Below, in pieces: positions 42,603 through 46,405 of a stretch of 46,405 nt of DNA. Position 1 is the stretch's first letter, and every line of letters starts with the position of its first letter. Both the position numbers and the translations under genes were made by a program. The notes below the pieces were generated by a model. It was not told the origin of the DNA. It ran no database searches and was given only the letters and a program-made list of their open reading frames with translations. Origin of the DNA: Prochlorothrix hollandica PCC 9006 = CALU 1027 (GTDB taxonomy: Bacteria > Cyanobacteriota > Cyanobacteriia > Prochlorotrichales > Prochlorotrichaceae); the NCBI RefSeq assembly GCF_000332315.1, contig NZ_KB235941.1, positions 1,016,459-1,062,863 of the forward strand, in the 5' to 3' direction.

Positions 42603-45600
42603 ATGGTAAAACGAGTCACCATTACAGAATTCTTCAAAACAGTCCTCAATAATCTATACAAAGCTGAATGGTTCCGACAAAACCATACCCAGATGTTAGA
42701 ACATGAGGTAGCTGAAAAAACTGCTGCCTTAATAGAGGCCCAACAGGTTGCCCATATGGGGAGTTGGGAATTTGATCTGACCACTAACACAGTTGTTTGG
42801 TCTAAGGAACTCTACTGTATTTATGAGGCTAACGATCAGTACCCTGTACCTAGGCCCGATCTGACAATTTTACAAATTCATCCGGATGATCAGGACAAGT
42901 ATGAACAGCAGATCATGGCAAACTTTTATAGCCATAAACCCTTTGATACAGAATTCAGAATCATCACCCAGCGGGGTAATACTCGTTATGTGATAGCCAA
43001 AGGCAAACCGATTTATGGAAGAATAACCCACCCCAGCCAGTCTTCCCCTAAGGCGATCAAATTTGTGGGGACGATGTTAGATATCAGCGATCGTAAGTTG
43101 ACAGAACTGGCTCTCCAAGAGTCTGAAACTAAATTTTCTACTATTTTTTATTCTAGTCCCGATCCCATTTGGATTGCCACACTCCCAGAAGGACGAATAT
43201 TGGAGGCCAATGATAACCTTAGTAATTTTTTAGGGTATTCCCTCAAAGAACTGATTGGAAAAACATGTACCGAACTAAACCTTTGGCATAATTCCCAGGA
43301 TATTATAACCTTCCAAACCATCTTAGCTGCTACCGGTAAGGTCATCGATCTTGAGGTTATTGTACAGTTAAAATCTGGTGAACGGCGAACTGTTTTATTG
43401 TCCGGCAGTTATGGCCATATTCAAAACCAAGACTGTGTTATTGCCTCCCTCAAAGATATTAGCGATCGCAAAGCCCTAGAACTCGCTCTCCAAAACTCTG
43501 AGCATCAACTCAATGATATTCTTAATAGCGTCAGTGCAGCCATCACTCGGATGCATATCTTTGGGGATAGTTCCTGGCATATTGATTATACAACCCAGGG
43601 TTGTAGCGATATTTCAGGGTACAGTAGCGCTGAACTCACGGCTGATCAAAACCTCTGGATGAGCCTCATTTATCCCGAAGACTGGGCCGCCATCGCAACT
43701 GATGTTTTTGCTGATATTTTTGCTGAGCGATCGAACACCTATGAATATCGCATTACCGATAAAACAGGTAATCTGCGATGGATTTCCCAAACTAGCCATT
43801 CCCGCCGCAATAGTACCCATAATCACTGGTGTGTCACAGCAGTTTCTGTCGATGTCACCGATCGTAAGCAGGCAGAGGAAAAACTACTCCACAGTGAAGC
43901 CGCCCTACAGGAAGCCCAACAAATTGCCCACATTGGTAACTGGTCGCTGAATGTTAATAACTACGCCATTACCTGGTCTAAGGAACTATTTCGGATGTTT
44001 GGTTTAGATCCCCAACAGCTCGAACCCTCCTATCCTGAGTTCCTCCAAATGGTTCATCCCGCTGACCGTATGATGATTCAGGATAAAGTCAACCAAACCA
44101 TCGCCACCGGTGAACCCTATACCATTGACTATCGAATTATTGATCCCAATGGCCAACTCCATTACCATGAAGGCCGAGGCCAACTGGAACGAGATCAACA
44201 GGGTCATCCACGGCGAATTTTCGGGACCACCATGGATATTAGCGATCGCAAAAAAGTTGAGCAGGAATTAACCCAAGCCAAAGAACTCGCAGAAGCCGCC
44301 ACCCAAGCTAAAAGTAATTTCTTAGCCACCATGAGCCACGAAATTCGTACTCCGATGAATGGGGTCATTGGCATGTTAAATTTGCTGAGCCACACCCCCT
44401 TAAGTCCCGAACAACAATCCCACCTCAATCTGGCTCAATCCAGTGCCGAATCTCTCCTGAACCTGATTAATGACATTCTCGATTTTTCTAAGGTGGAAGC
44501 CGGTAAACTCGACCTAGAATATCTGGCCTTTGATCTGTGTGAAGAGTTGGGAGACTTTGCTAAAACCATGGCCCTCCAGGCCCAACAAAAGGGTCTCGAA
44601 CTGATTCTCGACCTCCAGGGTATCCAATCCTCCAAAGTCCAGGGGGATCCCAGCCGATTACGGCAAATTTTCAGCAATTTAGTCAGTAATGCCATTAAAT
44701 TTACGGATCAAGGGGAAATTAGCATCACTGGCCATCTCCAATGGTTGGATCAGGTGTTACTGTTTACCGGTTCCGTCCGTGACACAGGCATTGGTATTCC
44801 CCCGGATAAATGCTCCGGACTCTTTGATGCCTTTAGTCAGGTGGATAGCAGCACAACCCGTAAGTATGGGGGAACCGGATTAGGATTAGCCATCACCCAA
44901 AAGCTCTGCCGCCTCATGGGGGGGAATATCCAAGTTTATAGTCAGTTAAACCAAGGTAGTTGCTTTGAATTCACGGTTTTTCTGCAACCGGGTGAACCCC
45001 GACTAGCCCGATGCCTACCCCCTGACTTTGCAGCCCTGACCCTGCTAGTGGTGGATGATAACAACAGTAATCGCGACAGCCTACGTCGTCAGTTAAGCCA
45101 CTGGGGTGCCCAGGTCGTCACAGCCGCCAATGGACCCGATGCCCTCCAGATCTGGGAAACCCGGTGCAAAACCCCAGCAACCACTCCCCCCTTTGACTTA
45201 GTATTAATCGATGCTGAAATGCCCACCATGGATGGTCTGGCCTTAGCCCAACGGCTCCAAGGCGATCCCCGTTTTAAGACTATCCCCTGGGTGATGATGA
45301 CCCCTCTCACCCTACCTGGGCCTATGGATAGTCTAAATTCACCTATATTTGACGTAATACTGATTAAACCTCTATCTCCCACAGATCTATGGGATATCCT
45401 GACCCTAGCTAGCCAGAAAACCAGAAATCAAGCCCTGGCTCTGGCTCTGGATGGAACCATACACACCGTTGCCGATCGCACCCCACGCCGATCAGCCCAG
45501 CAAGACAACACACCACAAAAAACGACACCCCCAAAAACGACACCCCCAAAAACTACAAATATCCCATGGCCTGATGGAACCCAGTTGCTCTTGGTGGAGG

Positions 45601-45980
45601 ATAACCCCGTGAATCAGTTAGTTCTCAAGGGATTACTCAAGAAAATCGGATTAGGGGTCGATCTAGCCGGTAATGGGCTAGAAGCCCTGGCTATCCTCCA
45701 GCAGAGTCCCCTAACCTGTCCTTACACTTTGATTTTTATGGACTGCCAAATGCCAGAACTGGATGGCTATGGGGCTACTCAACAGATCCGCCAGGGTGCA
45801 GCCGGTGACCATAACCGTACCGTGCCCATTATTGCCATGACGGCCCATGCCATGACGGGCGATCGCGAGAAATGTCTCCAGGCCGGGATGAGTGACTATT
45901 TAGCCAAACCCATTAACCAAGCTCTGCTGCTAGACATACTCAAAAAATGGCTCTTAACCCCCCAGCCCAGCCCGGATTAA
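42603..45980 (+). CDS. Hybrid sensor histidine kinase with PAS and receiver domains
   Basis: The 1125-residue protein has no membrane helices. Four PAS domains are seen (about residues 45-165, 175-290, 300-425 and 440-550), three ending in D(I/V)SDRK and one in DVTDRK. The kinase domain has phospho-acceptor His579 in [11 protein letters not shown] and an ATPase domain ([28 protein letters not shown]). Two receivers follow, with Asp870 in LIDAEMP and Asp1047 in [17 protein letters not shown] repeat lies between them. There is no Hpt domain; the neighbouring fragment at 40828-42321 has one. The N-terminus resembles an internal coiled segment of longer kinases and has no clear ribosome site, so an original 5' part may be lost. 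Confidence 0.92.
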   Translation: MVKRVTITEFFKTVLNNLYKAEWFRQNHTQMLEHEVAEKTAALIEAQQVAHMGSWEFDLTTNTVVWSKELYCIYEANDQYPVPRPDLTILQIHPDDQDKYEQQIMANFYSHKPFDTEFRIITQRGNTRYVIAKGKPIYGRITHPSQSSPKAIKFVGTMLDISDRKLTELALQESETKFSTIFYSSPDPIWIATLPEGRILEANDNLSNFLGYSLKELIGKTCTELNLWHNSQDIITFQTILAATGKVIDLEVIVQLKSGERRTVLLSGSYGHIQNQDCVIASLKDISDRKALELALQNSEHQLNDILNSVSAAITRMHIFGDSSWHIDYTTQGCSDISGYSSAELTADQNLWMSLIYPEDWAAIATDVFADIFAERSNTYEYRITDKTGNLRWISQTSHSRRNSTHNHWCVTAVSVDVTDRKQAEEKLLHSEAALQEAQQIAHIGNWSLNVNNYAITWSKELFRMFGLDPQQLEPSYPEFLQMVHPADRMMIQDKVNQTIATGEPYTIDYRIIDPNGQLHYHEGRGQLERDQQGHPRRIFGTTMDISDRKKVEQELTQAKELAEAATQAKSNFLATMSHEIRTPMNGVIGMLNLLSHTPLSPEQQSHLNLAQSSAESLLNLINDILDFSKVEAGKLDLEYLAFDLCEELGDFAKTMALQAQQKGLELILDLQGIQSSKVQGDPSRLRQIFSNLVSNAIKFTDQGEISITGHLQWLDQVLLFTGSVRDTGIGIPPDKCSGLFDAFSQVDSSTTRKYGGTGLGLAITQKLCRLMGGNIQVYSQLNQGSCFEFTVFLQPGEPRLARCLPPDFAALTLLVVDDNNSNRDSLRRQLSHWGAQVVTAANGPDALQIWETRCKTPATTPPFDLVLIDAEMPTMDGLALAQRLQGDPRFKTIPWVMMTPLTLPGPMDSLNSPIFDVILIKPLSPTDLWDILTLASQKTRNQALALALDGTIHTVADRTPRRSAQQDNTPQKTTPPKTTPPKTTNIPWPDGTQLLLVEDNPVNQLVLKGLLKKIGLGVDLAGNGLEALAILQQSPLTCPYTLIFMDCQMPELDGYGATQQIRQGAAGDHNRTVPIIAMTAHAMTGDREKCLQAGMSDYLAKPINQALLLDILKKWLLTPQPSPD

Positions 45981-46026
45981 CCCTTAAACCGGCGGTTATT
46001 GCCACCCATCTCCCTGGGTTCATGAC

Positions 46027-46299
46027 CTAAATCTCCACTTCAGTAGACTCATACTGCGCGAGTAACGATCGCGTTTCCGCCACAAAGCGATCGCGCACCA
46101 AGCTCGGACCCCCAATGTAACAGTCCAAGCCATAGGCCCGAACCTCACGAAAGAGCCAAAATAAGCTATGGGTGCGGCGAATCACCCGTTTAATCGGTTG
46201 ATGCTCGTCCCAAACGACACTTAAATCCTGATTGCCCTTACTGCGATAGCGAAAGGCCAGCGATCCCTGTAACAGTAACTCCACCTCTAGGGTATCCAA
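46027..46299 (-). CDS. Small conserved-looking protein of unknown function
   Basis: The frame encodes 90 residues from a TTG; a GTG five codons later (ELLLQGSLAFRYRS) may be the true start. Recognisable features are a basic, aromatic core (KRVIRRTHSLFWLFREVRAYGLDCYI) followed by a helix (VRDRFVAETRSLLAQY). There is no signal peptide or membrane segment. I cannot name a family, although the sequence looks like a conserved cyanobacterial hypothetical protein. It converges with the hybrid kinase gene, 46 bases apart. The remaining bases to the window end hold no gene I can see. Confidence 0.6.
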   Translation of the reverse strand: MDTLEVELLLQGSLAFRYRSKGNQDLSVVWDEHQPIKRVIRRTHSLFWLFREVRAYGLDCYIGGPSLVRDRFVAETRSLLAQYESTEVEI

Positions 46300-46405
46300 C
46301 CCACATTCAGCAGGTTTCTAAGATAAACAGAAAATTAAGGGAACCCAGAGCCAGAGGGGGATAGAGCAAGATCAAGGGGATAGAGCTGTTCCTCCCTTGA
46401 GAGAG

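Overview
The window is a stretch of cyanobacterial chromosome. The main evidence is a chlorophyll-pathway gene (chlM), several protein families that I know mainly from cyanobacteria, and a very high density of the octamer GCGATCGC (HIP1) and its CGATCG core in genes and spacers. Base composition looks moderately GC-rich. The species cannot be fixed from the sequence alone. I saw no rRNA, tRNA, CRISPR array or prophage.

Layout. 1-500: right part of an IS200/IS605-type TnpB element. 513-7872: GH57 glucan enzyme, MBOAT acyltransferase, C39-like protease, a repeat-rich spacer with a 318-bp inverted-repeat block, and a family-5 solute-binding lipoprotein. 8283-10149: a small unknown gene and a complete tnpB element in the opposite orientation; it also carries a 46-codon ribbon-helix-helix gene diverging from tnpB. 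10407-15294: bactofilin, mutY (convergent with chlM), a DRTGG/BioD-like protein and a DUF3318-like protein. 15454-17856: a 103-bp MITE, the 3' remnant of an ABC permease, a repeat-rich SPOR-like exported protein, and a copy of a second MITE. 17981-20899: a MerR-like regulator followed by an unusual VWA-macro domain fusion. 20920-24071: glutamate dehydrogenase, a DUF2007-like small protein and accD. 24093-24375: an intact 283-bp MITE with 16-bp inverted ends and a 9-bp target duplication. 24437-28203: membrane protein, Uma2 nuclease, Nudix hydrolase, AmpG-like transporter and a two-EF-hand calcium protein. 28965-31633: a cyanobacterial gene split in two by stop codons and a central loss, then xseA, translationally coupled to its second half. 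31701-37494: exported PPC-TPR-CHAT protein, CNNM/CorC-type membrane protein and a rhodanese. 37952-40255: dnaX, whose product ends in an SSB-like acidic tip. 40574-45980: a wrecked sensor kinase bounded by two inverted MITE copies, followed by an intact hybrid kinase. 46027-46299: small unknown gene.

Most genes are housekeeping and singly placed; few clear operons exist. The strongest local themes are repeats. At least three dispersed palindromic or MITE families occur, along with several widespread cyanobacterial repeat types. There are also many short tandem arrays in spacers, and in-frame repeat expansions inside at least nine proteins. Mobile repeats sit exactly at the broken ends of decayed genes, so they appear to have shaped this region. 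The most functionally suggestive items are the VWA-macro fusion with its MerR-like partner, the SSB-like tail on DnaX, and the ribbon-helix-helix gene inside the TnpB element.
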